Below, in pieces: positions 48,013-58,241 of a DNA stretch of 64,000 nucleotides. A program made the position numbers and the translations under genes. This DNA is from Apodemia mormo (Eukaryota; Arthropoda; Insecta; Lepidoptera; Riodinidae). The notes beneath the pieces are model-generated. The model worked only from the letters and a program-made list of their open reading frames with translations. It searched no databases and was not told where the DNA came from. Position 1 is the stretch's first letter. Every line of letters begins with the position of its first letter. The DNA lies in NCBI GenBank assembly GCA_036924255.1, contig JAUPFN010000004.1, positions 16,444,114 to 16,508,113 of the forward strand, given 5' to 3'.

Positions 48013-48335
48013 ACGACAGACCACACAAATACTAATATACTAATATATACAGTGTCGGGCGGTAAACGGGAAGACGCTCATATGAGCAAATAGTTGTAAA
48101 TGTCAAACGCTTGCAGAAACATTACGCCATGAAAAAATATAAATATATCATTTTGTGGTATTTTATCGTGCCATATAAGAAGCCAAGGCTCAAAGAATAC
48201 TCTTGGAGTGATTTTATTTCATCTGTATGTATTATTACTCTGTATTTCTGGGTGTAAATGCAGGCGACACTGACGACCTAACAAATTGCCTTGTAAGGTG
48301 TATTCAGTTTAATCCTTGGTCACTACTCACTTTTA
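48013..48335 (+). repeat. Rpt-B copy 2
   Basis: CGACAGACCACACAAATACT, CAGTGTCGGGCGGTAAACGG, CTCATATGAGCAAATAG, GTCAAACGCTTGCAGAAAC, TTTTATCGTGCCATATAAGAAG, CTTGGAGTGATTTTATTTCATC and TGTATTCAGTTTAATCC. Confidence 0.65.
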
Positions 48336-48644
48336 ATCACGTGTCGAATAAGAGAATCAGAGAACTCGGTTAAGTACAACGATGTGGTAATAAATTTTCT
48401 TAATAGATACGTAAAATATATCACCAAGCCACACACGCTAAATTACCTTAACACGACACATATGCGTGAAAACAGGTAAAATAAACTAATTTTGCGTACA
48501 GACAACGGCCTAATTTTTTTATGGTAGTTTGTTGACATTTACGGTGTTTTCCGGCTCCGCCCAACTATTTCCAATTTAATTAAAAATATTTTGATACCCG
48601 TGTAATGTGAGTTGACTCAACATCTTTAATTTTTCTTTTTTTGA

Positions 48645-48988
48645 ATAATAGAATAGACAGACGGACGGACCTTGCGAAACTAGAAGGGTTCTTACTTTAC
48701 TTCGGAACCCTAAAAAAAGAATTTTCTAGTTTTTCCGTTTGCTTCGGTATAAATTTGCTAAAGATCTGATTCAGCTTCTAGTACTAAGGATCTCTGAACT
48801 ATCGTGCGGACGGATGGACGGACATAGCGAAACTATAAGGGTACCTAATTAACTTCGGAACCCTAAAAAGTGACGGCCAGGTCTAGCCGCTGGTAAAGAA
48901 TCATTCAATCAAGGTGATTATTTACTATCTAGCTGGTACATTAATAAAACAAAAAGCAACGGTCGGATCTAACCGCGGGTGTAGCTAG
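48645..48988 (+). repeat. Two GGAACCCTAAAAA tail repeats and a Helitron-like 3' end
   Basis: GACAGACGGACGGACCTTGCG...CTTCGGAACCCTAAAAAAAG (48655-48719) and GACGGATGGACGGACATAGCG...CTTCGGAACCCTAAAAAG (48810-48870) are two copies of one tail. The segment ends with GGATCTAACCGCGGGTGTAG, CTAG at 48985-48988 and T, a Helitron-type 3' border. Confidence 0.5.
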
Positions 48989-49245
48989 TATTCGTAAATG
49001 TTGAGTGTTTACTATCCCAGCTTCAACTGAAGCATGTAGTCATTGAGTGCGCAATATTTTGTCGAGTTCCAAAGAGCATTGTGGTATCGGAAAATATGTC
49101 AGACACGTGAAGGGTTGAACTTTAAAGGGGTCCAATAAGTTCAAAGGACATTTATGGCGAGAAAACCGATATTTTACGATGCCACTTGGCGATTGTAAAG
49201 TCGTTTTTATGCAGTTACTCAGCCAACATTATTTAGCATCATATG

Positions 49246-49401
<156 letters not shown>

Positions 49402-49502
49402 ACAACAGTAACGTTTATTTTATTTTTAGGGATATTTGTGTAACAGCGATTACGAACACCTACCTCTAAAACAGACAGGTAAACAGTGTTTGGCGTTAAA
49501 TA

Positions 49503-49588
49503 AATAACACCAGCAAATAAATACAAGATAGAGTATTGGAATTTAATAACACCAGCAAATAAATACGCGACAGAGTATTGGAAATTGT
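49503..49588. repeat. Tandem duplication, 43-bp period, two units
   Basis: AACACCAGCAAATAAATAC and AGAGTATTGGAA occur twice, 43 bp apart, with AAGATAG or GCGACAG between. Confidence 0.75.
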
Positions 49589-49713
49589 TTATCATATTTA
49601 AGTCGCCGCGTTGCTAGGGCCGCCAACACTGAAATGTTTCAGGACTTTTTGTCATAAGATAGCTAACGAACAGTCATCTGCTTGATGAAAGCTGAACCTT
49701 TTTTCGTATTAGT

Positions 49714-49905
49714 TCGGTCTTTGTTTCAAGGATAGATCATCTACCCTTCTGCCAGGCAGTTCATCAGAGGCGAACGATTGGCAATGCGAATCACCACCAT
49801 CGTAACTACTAGGTTGTAGACTTCTGCATTGACTCGGGTCTAGTACCACCGCCTTACCTATTCCTGCCGCAATAGCGTGAGTGCTTGACACATTACACAG
49901 AACAT
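49714..49905 (+). repeat. Rpt-340 left half
   Basis: CGGTCTTTGTTTCAAGGATAG, TGCCAGGCAGTTCATCAGAGG, CATCGTAACTACTAGG, ACCACCGCCTTACCTATTCC and GCAATAGCGTGAGTGC. It stops before the right half. Confidence 0.6.
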
Positions 49906-49923
49906 TGTGTAAATGATACTTCT

Positions 49924-50290
49924 CCATATGAGTTCGGGCCCCTTTTTAAGAATAGAGCATCTGCCTTTCTGCCAGACAGTTCGTAAAAACGAACACTGGA
50001 CCAAACGTTCTGTTATCGTGACCATCAGATGGTAGGTTTCTGCAACATTTATTCCAGTTTCGTGTAACCGCCTTACCTATTTCTACTGCAATAGCGTCAG
50101 TGTCTGTCAACCTATTTATGCGTGAGGCATTGATTGTAATGCCACACGCCTAAATAAGTTGACCGGTTTTGGCGTTACAATCAACACACAGATGTCAAAG
50201 CACCATAAAATCTTTGGTGTAAATAGGCGATTTAAGTCTCTTTCCGTCAGGAGTGTATCTGTCTATCTATGAGTCTATCATTTGATGTAA
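49924..50290 (+). repeat. Rpt-340 copy
   Basis: GTTCGGGCCCCTTTTTAAGAATAG, TGCCAGACAGTTCGTAAAAAC, CGCCTTACCTATTTCTACTGCAATAGCG, then the right half CACCATAAAATCTTTGGTG, AAATAGGCGA and CTTTCCGTCAGGAG. It carries a local inverted duplication: CTATTTATGCGTGAGGCATTGA at 50107 faces ACACGCCTAAATAAG at 50144. Confidence 0.6.
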
Positions 50291-50561
50291 AAAACAAGCT
50301 TTACATAATCCATACATGGAAACAAGTCGTCGAAACGCTCCATATTGGATAATCTATATTGAAGCCGCAATATATTGAAAGTGGTTTATTGGACCATTTT
50401 CAACAGTCAGAAAGCTAATTGTAACCGAACGAAAATAAAATTTTTAACGTTACTGATCTAGTTGCGGTAATGACGAACATGTACTAAAATACCACGGATT
50501 TGGATAAAAATCAAACAGGCAGCTCGCTATACATACTCGTACGTGCAATACATTTTCTTTA

Positions 50562-50602
50562 GATCCCCAACGGGGTAGGCAGAAAAACCGAGTAGCATAT
50601 TA
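50562..50602 (-). repeat. RTE-like LINE 3'-end fragment
   Basis: TTAGATCCCCAACGGGGTAGGCAGAAAAACCGAGTAGCATA matches the 3' region at 40263-40302 (GATCCCTTACGGGGTAGGCAGAGAGACCCGAGTGCCATA). Confidence 0.55.
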
Positions 50603-51107
50603 CAGTGGGTTGTCAAATTAATGTGGACAATGAATTTTTTTTTGCAAATTTATTGTTTAGACTCGAGTAAAGTTATTTTAAGCTGCTGAATTAATTTACT
50701 TAATAGTTTATTGAAGATCACACATATCGGGAGTCATAATTTATGATCGATAGCATAGTTTATGGTGTGAATATATTTTTAACGCAATTTATGTATAACC
50801 TTTGGAATTTAAAAGTGATAAGGACGTGTTTAGTGACTGTTTCAAAAATTCAGTTTCATCTCATTAATAAATAATTTCCGATACAATTTGACTTGAAAAT
50901 ATAAGTAAAAATGTTTTTTATATATCACACTGTGTTGTGGATCAACACTGAGTAGTTTTTTTTTAAATATTTTATTTTTATCTGCTTACAGAATGGGTCG
51001 TGGTTCTCATCTTTCGCCAAGAAAAAAATCTCAAATCAAATCTCTTCTAGAGCTTACAACTCACGCTCTAAGAAAGATTGCTGAAATATGTGGAGTGTCT
51101 AAGTCAA
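50603..51107 (+). pseudogene. Tc1-like transposon 5' part with transposase N-terminus
   Basis: The element starts at TA with CAGTGGGTTGTCAAATTAATG (a Tc1/mariner-type terminal repeat). An ATG at 50993 opens a frame M-G-R-G-S-H-L-S-P-R-K-K... continuing R-K-I-A-E-I-C-G-V-S-K-S-M, the first helix-turn-helix of Tc1-like transposases, which binds the terminal repeats. After about 39 codons the frame runs into a SINE-2 body at 51108, so the DDE catalytic domain and right terminal repeat are lost. Full-length members have about 340 residues. It is a dead fragment. Confidence 0.7.
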
Positions 51108-51140
51108 TGTGTGATGAGCACAAATGTTTGTATTTCTATT
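51108..51140 (+). repeat. SINE-2 fragment, left of LINE insertion
   Basis: TGTGTGATGAGCACAAATGTTTGTATTTC matches SINE-2 (32088-32119). The tRNA-like head is absent; the sequence resumes at about 51747. Confidence 0.65.
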
Positions 51141-51746
51141 TTTTTAGAAGAGGGGGCAAACGAGCAAGAGGTGCACCTGATGGTAAGTGATCACCACCGC
51201 CGATGGACATCTGCAATACCAAAGGTCTTGCAGTTGCGTTGCCAGCTTGTTAAGAATGAGTAAGCTCTTTTCTTGAATGTCCCTATGTCGTATCCGTTCG
51301 GAAATACCCCTGCTGGTAATTGATTCCACAACAGAGTAGTGCGAAGCAAAAAATGTCGGGAGAAACGCACAGTTGTGGATTTCCAGACATCGAGATGGTG
51401 AGGATAGAACTTGAAATTTTGACGCGATGTCCGATGGTGGAATTCGGCGGCAGGAATTAATCCAAACAACTCGTCGGAATACTCCCTATGATAAATAAAT
51501 ACGATAGAAGAGACAGAAAAGAGTCAAGCTGTTTCGAAATAGCCTGGTCGTCAACGATTCGAACCGCATTACACTGAATGCGATCAAGAGGAAGCTGGTA
51601 CTGGGGAGCTCCGACCCTGAGATGAGACAGTATTCCATGCGAGGCCGAAACTGTGCCTTATAAAGTTGAAGGCGATGGGCCGGCAAAAAGTACTGTCTAT
51701 CTCTGCTGAGCGCACCGAGCTTTTTAGAGGCTAGTTTAGTCATACT
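51141..51746 (-). pseudogene. LINE RT C-terminus and 3' UTR inserted into SINE-2
   Basis: Two minus-strand frames: 51743-51486 with K-K-L-G-A-L-S-R-D-R-Q-Y-F...Q-L-Y-K-A-Q-F-R-P-R-M-E-Y-C, typical of the RT thumb/C-terminal segment of CR1/jockey-like LINEs, and 51469-51191 with F-G-L-I-P-A-A-E-F-H-H-R-T, P-H-H-L-D and L-L-W-N-Q-L-P-A-G-V-F-P-N. A frameshift separates them. The minus-strand 3' end is A-rich (T-run 51140-51147). It is 5'-truncated and lacks motif A and the catalytic Asp pair. Same family as 20050-20400. Confidence 0.8.
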
Positions 51747-51893
51747 TAGGTGTTTATTAAATATATTCTAGTTTTTATATACGCATTTTTATGTATTGGT
51801 ATCGTTGAATAGCACACATAACACAAGTAAATAATTTGCTTACTTTGCGGTTAGATCAGTAAGTGTAATTTGTCCCGTGAATATTTATTTATT
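51747..51893 (+). repeat. SINE-2 3' half, right of LINE insertion
   Basis: GGTGTTTATTAAATATATTC, ACACATAACACAAGTAAATAATTTGC and TTAGATCAGTAAGTGTAATTTGTC, to TATTTATTTATTTAT. Confidence 0.75.
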
Positions 51894-52150
51894 TATAATT
51901 TTATAAAGGATGTAATATATCAGTATGTTAATATTGCACGTACATTTGTATATTTTAAACCTATGTCGTTAATATCTCGTTCTATATTCGTCCATTTCTC
52001 TCGTTAATACGCTAGTGTTATATTTACACTGTCCATCATCTGCCTCGATGTGCGTGATTCTGTAATTTTACGGGAAAATAATAAATCATTACTAGTAAGC
52101 GAGTGTATATGATATTAGATTTCAAATATTGAAGCCATAAGCAAGTAGTT
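51894..52150. other. Unassigned AT-rich stretch
   Basis: No Tc1-like right end or other element was recognised here. Confidence 0.4.
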
Positions 52151-52860
52151 TTCAGTGGTATGAACGTTATTATATGAAGCGCGCGTATATGATTAGTCTT
52201 AAGTGATATGAAAGCTCAGAATAGCTTTAAAGCTTTAGAAGCTATTCTGTAAGCAATTTCCCTTAAGTCTTAGAGAAAATTCATAACAACATATTATATT
52301 CTTCTTGTACCGTTAAGTAACATTCAACAACATTTTTTTAGTAACTGCATCATAAATTCTCGTCATTTTAAGGGTTTTAAAAAAACTAGCTTGATTGTAT
52401 ATAGAGTAAGTATTTAGCCCGGAAAGCGCGTGTATATGATTAGTTTTCAGTGATATCAAAGCTATTCTGTAAGGGATTTTCTTTTAGGGTTAGAGAAATT
52501 TCATAACAACATATTATCTTCCTCTTGTACCGTTAAGTAACATTTAACATTTTTTTTAGCAACTGCATCATTAATTCTCGTCATTTTAATGGTTTTAAAA
52601 AAGAAACTAGCTTGATTGTATATAGACTAAGTATTTTGCCAAGGAACCGCGTGTATATGATTAGTTTTCAGTGATATAAAAGCTATTCTGTAAGGGATTT
52701 CCTTATATCTTAGAGAAAGTTCATAACAACATATTATCTTCCTCTTGTACCGTTATCTTAACAACATTTTTTTTAGTAACTGCATCATTAATTTTCGTCT
52801 TTTTAATGGTTTTAAAACAGAAACTAGCTTAATTATGTATAGAGTAAGTATTTTGCCTGA
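52150..52860. repeat. Tandem array, 221-245-bp units, three units
   Basis: CGCG(C/T)GTATATGATTAG-type starts at about 52182, 52427 and 52648. Each unit continues AGCTATTCTGTAAG, TTCATAACAACATATTAT, CTTGTACCGTTA, AACTGCATCAT(A/T)AATT, TTTAATGGTTTTAAAA and CTAGCTTGATTGTATATAGA. Unit 1 has about 25 extra bases that include a partial inverted repeat (GAATAGCTTT/AAGCTATTC). Confidence 0.85.
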
Positions 52861-53320
52861 GTTGTGGTGTATGTCATATTTTGTCTGCCTACTCATAAAA
52901 AATATATTTGTGGAGATATGCTATTATGCATTCTTGTCGGTGGAGTAATCGCCGATCTTTTTATGCTCTGCCTTTGCTTTCGTTTCTGGACTCGACTTGA
53001 TATGACCCAACTCCCCCTTGCTCCTTAATTTGCTGGATGATTCAGCCAATCGTAAAGTTGTTATTTAAACACAATAAAAACTACAACAACTGCTTTCAAA
53101 ATTTGTAACACTGGAATTAAGATTTCGAAAAAATGTATGCAGTGACAATTTTGCAAAAATCCTCTTCCAATAACAATAAATACTTTAATTAATTCAATTT
53201 TGGCATTGATATTGCAAAAAATATATAAAAATAACTATTCAGGCCAAATGAAAATATCTTTTGGAAATCAGTTGAAAATCTAACGTCAACTAATTATACG
53301 TTGCGCATATAAGTACTTAC
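52861..53320. other. Unassigned stretch
   Basis: No frame or repeat was recognised. Confidence 0.35.
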
Positions 53321-54165
53321 TAGACATGGACCAAATGTGGTTTGAACCAAATTGGAACTTTGGCCCAACATTCGGTAAAAACAAAAATGGCCGAATTTCG
53401 AAAGAACTTCGGTTAATTTTAGCGCGCTTTCAAGAGAGACACGTCGTGACTTGTTTACGTATTTACTTAAATTAATTTAGGTATACTATGTGTAAAAAAA
53501 TACCCTGTCCGATCTGAAAGAGTTATACAGCCTAGGTAAATGACATTATCAAAAAAAATTCTTTTTTATTACAATAAAAAAATATCGTATTCTAAAGTGG
53601 CTCATTTAGTACTAAAATAGAGCAACTTCCCCTTCATCAAGCAAATATTTTTAAAATTTATCTATCAATATCCATTAATAATGCTATAGATAATATGTAT
53701 GGCATTATTTATGTATATTGATCATATTGATTGTATTAAACTACCAAACAATGCCTTTCTCGGATCATCATCTTCGGACAGTTTTTTGACACACTGTATA
53801 TCATTACTGGTTTTCGCAGCGCATACGAAATAATGACTATATCGGCAAAATTTTGATACCTTGGGTTAAATTGTTACAATTTAGGTTGAGATCTCTAATT
53901 TTTTAAATATCATATGTGTTACTAAGGGATTATTAATTACTCGTATCTTCCTAATGGTGAAAAAATTTTTCAAATCGGTCCAGTTGTTTTTGAGTTTATT
54001 TGATACATAATAATACAAAAATACAAACCTTTCCTCTTTATAATATTAGTGTAGAACAAATTTCGGTCAAAATAGTACAAGTAGGTACTTTTTTCTAGTG
54101 CCGAATGTTTGGCAATTAAACCAAATTTCAGCCGATTAATCGGCTGAAATTTGGTTTAATTAGCG
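53321..54165. mobile_element. hAT-like MITE copy 2, interrupted
   Basis: Left end TAGACATGGACCAAATGTGG, then TTAGCGCGCTTTCAAGAGAG and TGTTTACGTATTTACTTAAATTA, in the order of the reverse of 25970-26369. After the nested MITE the match resumes with AAATCGGTCCAGTTGTTTTTGAG, AATATTAGTGTAG and AAGTAGGTAC. The right end is abnormal: CCAAATTTCAGCCGATTAATCGGCTGAAATTTGG forms a perfect palindrome instead of the expected terminus. A possible displaced end (TTTCGGCCCATCATG) lies at 54863-54877. Confidence 0.65.
53482..53800. mobile_element. TIR MITE, family GTGTGTAAA, copy 3 (nested)
   Basis: Left TACTATGTGTAAAAAAATACCCTGTC and right GGACAGTTTTTTGACACAC are inverted, flanked by TATA. It lies inside the hAT-like element, splitting it after AATTAATTTAG. 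319 bp, non-coding. Confidence 0.75.
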
Positions 54166-54207
54166 CCTCAGATCCCAGGTAAGAAACAAATTAAACGTAT
54201 TTTTTTA

Positions 54208-54432
54208 CACCTCGTGTTAGCCCTGGCTCCTTTGAAGAATAAATCAACTGCCATTCTGCCAGAGAAGTCGTAACCGGCGACGGATTGGCTGTACGTGTTA
54301 CTACCGCCGTGACTACTAGGTTCTGTAATTTTTCGCCTGGGTATATGGTACCACCGCCTTACCTTTTCCTACCGCAATAGCGTCAATGCTTGTTATTGTT
54401 ATGTTCCTGTCTGAAAGGTAAGGTAGCTGTAC
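54208..54432 (+). repeat. Rpt-340 left half
   Basis: CACCTCGTGTTAGCCCTGGCTCC, ATTCTGCCAGAGAAGTCG, CTACTAGGTTCTGTAAT, CACCGCCTTACCTTTTCCTACCGCAATAGCGTC and GGTAAGGTAGC. Confidence 0.6.
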
Positions 54433-54480
54433 TGTTTTTGGTGAAAGAGTATAAGTGTGTTTAAATAAAAAATTAACTGA

Positions 54481-54700
54481 CTAGCGCAGTTTCGCTTGCG
54501 CGTAGATTAACATCCATCGATATAATTTTTCACGGTAAGTTTTATCACCCATTCCAGCCCCATTTCAATATATAGCTTTTGTTTGACTCCAGATTTTTAA
54601 ATACATCCAAGTTAAATTTCATTAAAATTGTTTTACTGGTTTAGCCGTGAATGCGTCACAGACACACAGATAGACTTTTGCATTCTTAATATTAGTATGG
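54481..54700 (-). mobile_element. Helitron-like element
   Basis: 3' border CTAG at 54481-54484 with flanking A; the subterminal GCAGTTTCGCTTGCGC block can form a hairpin. The 5' side has CACAGACACACAGATAGACTTT and GCATTCTTAATATTAGTATGG, the usual 5' region; the TC base pair is mutated. Confidence 0.65.
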
Positions 54701-54884
54701 CTTAAACCAAAATGAATCTAATGCAATTTAGTCGCCTGATAGGCTTAACTTCCGTAATTGGCGTGATTTGTATTAAATAGTAAGTAAACAAAATGAGAAA
54801 TATTTATCGACAATCGCGATTGTCGAAATGTCGAAATTCGGTTGAACCTAATGTGAAACGAATTTCGGCCCATCATGTACTCAT

Positions 54885-55600
54885 CGCCATTTAGCCACAG
54901 AGGCGTTACATAAATACCATGCAAGGAAACCTGCGGGACAGTATTCATATACTGTATTCCCATATTAATCATAAATGTGGACGTTGTCGTATTACGTTTA
55001 TTGAAGACTATTCCAACACAATACAAAATCTCATATTAAACTTCAATCCACTTTGCTACACGACCCGCAAAGACTTATATTATCCCATGTATTCTGATTA
55101 TACGTTTCGAATCGACATTCGCAGGGAATTAGCATGAATCATTGTAACGCATGATTCAAATGCAACTCACGGTCACTGGTTCGTACAATTACGTTAAAGA
55201 TAATGCCACAACTTTTAAAATTGTTTATACTGTCGTCTCTCCACAATAAAAATAATTTTGCTATATAAATTTTGTAAATAATATCAAACCAAATAAGTTT
55301 GGTTATTAAAATATGTCAAAATGAAAACTGTCACGTTTTGAAGTGTAACAAAATATAAAAATGTCAGCTTAAAATTTTATAATTCTGTGTTAAATAGTGA
55401 TAAATATATCAAAAGTGTACTATAAATTGTTAGAAGTTAAATGAAGGATTGTTTTTACATACATATTGTTGTTAAAATTGAATAGTTAAAGCAAGTTACG
55501 TGATTCAGTAATACAATGACATCGGGCCCTCAATAAGGATTGACACTGTAATCGATGCTATTGCGAAATTGACAATAATCGAATGAACTATATGAAACAA
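54885..55600. other. 5' flank of the OTU gene
   Basis: Contains a 72-codon open frame (54919-55137, +) with C-x-x-C (C-G-R-C) but no named domain. It may be a remnant of the same transposon or host transcript. AT-rich; TATATAAATT at 55262 is a possible TATA element, unsupported otherwise. Confidence 0.3.
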
Positions 55601-55604
55601 AGTT

Positions 55605-56012
55605 ATGGCTCGGCGATTTATTTCAATAAGAGGTGATGGAAATTGTCTCTTTAGATCTGTGTCATACTGTATATTTGGTACACAAGAAAGGCATAGAGAA
55701 ATAAGGCTGAGAGTAGTTGACCGAGTTGTCGATAATTGGCATCGATACAAGGATTTCATAATTGGCGATCGGTCTTACGGTTTGCACATACATAATGCAT
55801 CAGATTATCGGAGTTTAATGTCAAGAGACGGAGAATATGCCGGCCATGTTGAGTTACATTGTGTCAGTGAGTTATATACTGAGTATACATTTATGGTCCA
55901 TAGGGATGGATGTTCGAGAACTATAAATTATGGAAACGGGAGAACGCAAAAACATTTGCTGTTTTCAGGATTTTTGGATGCCGGTCACTACAGTGTTTTG
56001 GAATATTCTTGA
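55605..56012 (+). CDS. OTU-domain cysteine protease (deubiquitinase-like)
   Basis: An intact 135-codon frame that is one OTU fold from end to end. Residues 8-18 read I-R-G-D-G-N-C-L-F-R-S: Asp11 and Cys14 are the expected catalytic pair of OTU proteases, and the C-terminal G-H-Y-S-V-L gives the catalytic His128. The middle contains R-D-G-E-Y-A-G-H-V-E-L, another conserved OTU block. OTU proteases cleave ubiquitin or ubiquitin-like chains. The ATG at 55605 (context AAAGTTATGG) is the first in frame and sits just ahead of the fold, so it is a credible start. At about 130 residues it is the minimal domain with no extra domains or signal peptide. It is the only undamaged protein domain in the window and lies between Helitron-like elements (54481-54700, 56080-56305). 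OTU domains are known as accessory domains of some Helitrons and retrotransposons as well as host genes, so it may be a captured or domesticated transposon gene. No introns or poly(A) signal are evident. Confidence 0.75.
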   Translation: MARRFISIRGDGNCLFRSVSYCIFGTQERHREIRLRVVDRVVDNWHRYKDFIIGDRSYGLHIHNASDYRSLMSRDGEYAGHVELHCVSELYTEYTFMVHRDGCSRTINYGNGRTQKHLLFSGFLDAGHYSVLEYS

Positions 56013-56079
56013 TTGCTATTACAAATATTCTTTAGTTATTTATATTATATATATGTTTATGTCATCATTTTATAAATAT

Positions 56080-56305
56080 TCATACTAATATTATAAATGT
56101 GAAAGTCTTTGTCTGTTTCGCTTTCCCGGTTAAACCACTGAACCAATTTCTGTGAAATTTGGCAAGGAGAACGTTTAAGACCCGGGTTTCAAAATAAGAC
56201 ATTTTTTTCAAAAATCAACTTATAAGGGGCTGAAATTTTTATGAAAGATTATGTTGATGTCATAATACCAACCTACTCGCGGACTCAGCTGCGTGGGTCT
56301 GCTAG
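56080..56305 (+). mobile_element. Helitron-like element, complete
   Basis: 5' TCATACTAATATTATAAATG, AAAGTCTTTGTCTGTTTCGC and TGTGAAATTTGGCAAGG; 3' CGCGGACTCAGCTGCGTGGG, TCTGCTAG (CTAG 56302-56305) then T. CGCGGACTCAGCTGCG is the subterminal hairpin. It starts 67 bp after the OTU stop codon and may have been part of, or inserted beside, the transcript's 3' end. Confidence 0.7.
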
Positions 56306-56519
56306 TTGCCGAAATATAAAATAAACCAGAAATTTTAATATGCTTATTTAATCGCTATAATGCGGCTAGTCTGTGCTTGCATTAACAACAGTCAAATTCA
56401 TTTCAATACGGGTGCATTGTGTTCAAAAGCTGGATTGGATGGTTAAGTTAATAACTCGGGTCAACTATCAGGGCTCTCAACTCAATTATTGATCATTTCA
56501 ACGGACAATATAGATGGCT

Positions 56520-56690
56520 CTCCTAGTGGAAAGTGACAACAATCGTCTTTAGACAGCAAAGATGTTGATAGTTCGTTGCTATTCGTGTGGCAAGGTGTTA
56601 ATGCCAAGTTTATAAATTTACTGCTTACCTTGCCCTCCGAACTGGAACGCAATGACAAGCAGTAAAGTTATTGCGGCAGGAATAGATAAG
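56520..56690 (-). repeat. Rpt-340 right half
   Basis: TCTCCTAGTGGAAAGTGACA, TCGTCTTTAGACAGCAAAGATGTTGATAG, TTTGCCCTCC-like TTGCCCTCCGAACTGGAACG, and TTATTGCGGCAGGAATAGATAAGG. Confidence 0.55.
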
Positions 56691-56867
56691 GTGGTATATT
56701 ATGAACAAGTTCTTTGGTTTTTAAGTCTATCCCTTCACGAATATTGGCGGGATGGTTTTTGGAACGAAGTTCATGCTATGCTATAGGCTATGCAGATGGG
56801 TACCCTGGTCGTCAAAAAACGTAAGTAACGGTAGAAAAAGGCGTTAGATTTTTTTTGTAATAAGGAA

Positions 56868-57243
56868 CTTTTTCCCATGTTGGTCCCGGGCTCCTTTGAA
56901 GAATAGGCCAACTGCCGTTCTGCCAGGCAAGTCGTAAAAGGCGACTGAGTGGCTATGCGCGTCACTACCAGGTGACGTGACTACTAGGTTGTAGAGTTCT
57001 GCATCGGCTCGACCGGGTCCGGTACCACCGCCTACCCTATTTCTGACGCAATAGCGTTAGTGCTAGTCACTGTCGTGTTTCAGTTTGGAGGGTAAGGTAG
57101 CCGGTAAACTTATGCATGTGGCATTAGACCTCGCCACAAGATAGCAACGCACCATTAACATCTTTGATGTCTATAGGCGACGGTTGACTCTTTCCATCAG
57201 GAGATCCATCTGCTTGTTTGCTATCTTATGATATAAAAAAAGA
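56868..57243 (+). repeat. Rpt-340 copy, full length
   Basis: CCCATGTTGGTCCCGGGCTC, CTGCCAGGCAAGTCGTAAAAG, GGTACCACCGCCTACCCTATTTCTG, GTTTGGAGGGTAAGGTAGCCGG, GATGTCTATAGGCGACGG and TGCTTGTTTGCTATCTTATG, then TATAAAAAAAG. The clearest copy for defining both ends. Confidence 0.75.
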
Positions 57244-57244
57244 A

Positions 57245-58165
57245 CTTCTTTCCTATCTGTTGTCCCACGACATCACACGGTTTTTTAATTTATTTTCGTT
57301 CGTTCCTTCGTTACGAAACAAATCTATTGCTGATTACAACACTATATAACATTATTATCAAATTGGTCGTTTGTTTGAAAAAAATACTCGGTTGGTACTA
57401 TAGAGTATTATTGTTGTATTATTCTACAAATGTGTGTAAGATAAGATTTTATGTAATGCCTGATTCGTGAAATAAGCTGATAATATAGCAATCTCCTCTA
57501 TAGATAAAACTCGCATACAAATTAAAACTAAAATTATAGTAGTGAAGGACTTGCAAATAGAATGATGATAAAGGACATTAATATTACACAATTAAAAAAT
57601 AGCGTTTTTGGATCTTCTCCCTTCCTTGTCACAGGCTGTCAATTATGACGCCCTCCCCTGGTGTGACGTCACATATTTTCAATTTTATTTTTAAAAGTAA
57701 GTTAAACTAAAACACAGTTTTTTTTTTCAATTTGCACTCGCTGACGACCAAAGCCTACATAAGCTTTATATTTAAATATAGATCTAGTCAGGAATACATA
57801 TTTTTAAGTTTTTTATTTTTCATATAAATTTTTCATTTTAGATTTTAAACTGTTACATCACAAAGCTTGTTTCATTAAATAAAAATGATATTGTATTTAT
57901 CAGTCAGTCAATAATCATTTTAATAGTCAGTAATTATTTCAATTGTCTATAAGAAACTATTTTTCAATTAAAACGTTTTTAATTAGTTGAAATATTTTAA
58001 TCGATGTTAATAATTGATTTTTAAATCGAATTATATGATTATATATAGCGCGGATAAACACGTCACTTGACGATACTTGGATTGTCAAATATAATTTGAT
58101 TTCAGCGACTAAAAATGTAGTTCTTAATAGTTTTACGCAGAATTTGAATAAAAAAGGACGAATAA
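57245..58165. other. Unassigned AT-rich stretch
   Basis: No recognisable genes or repeats. CCCTCCCCTGGTGTGACGTCACA (57651-57673) contains the palindrome TGACGTCA, a CRE-type site, without a neighbouring gene. Confidence 0.35.
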
Positions 58166-58169
58166 TAGT

Positions 58170-58216
58170 CGACTCAATGGTCTAGTGGTGCCAGCATCTA
58201 ATCCGGAATCGGGCAA
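58170..58216 (+). repeat. SINE-1 head remnant
   Basis: GACTCAATGGTCTAGTGGTGCCAGCATC, then AATCCGGAATCGGGCAA, resembles the SINE-1 tRNA-like head with the B box deleted. Confidence 0.4.
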
Positions 58217-58241
58217 TGCGTTCTAAATAAGTTTTTTGTTT

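Noticed and set aside
55505..55759. 84-codon frame opposite the OTU gene
   Set aside because: Antisense shadow of the OTU coding sequence.
57651..57673. CRE-type site TGACGTCA as a promoter
   Set aside because: An 8-bp palindrome is expected by chance and no gene follows.
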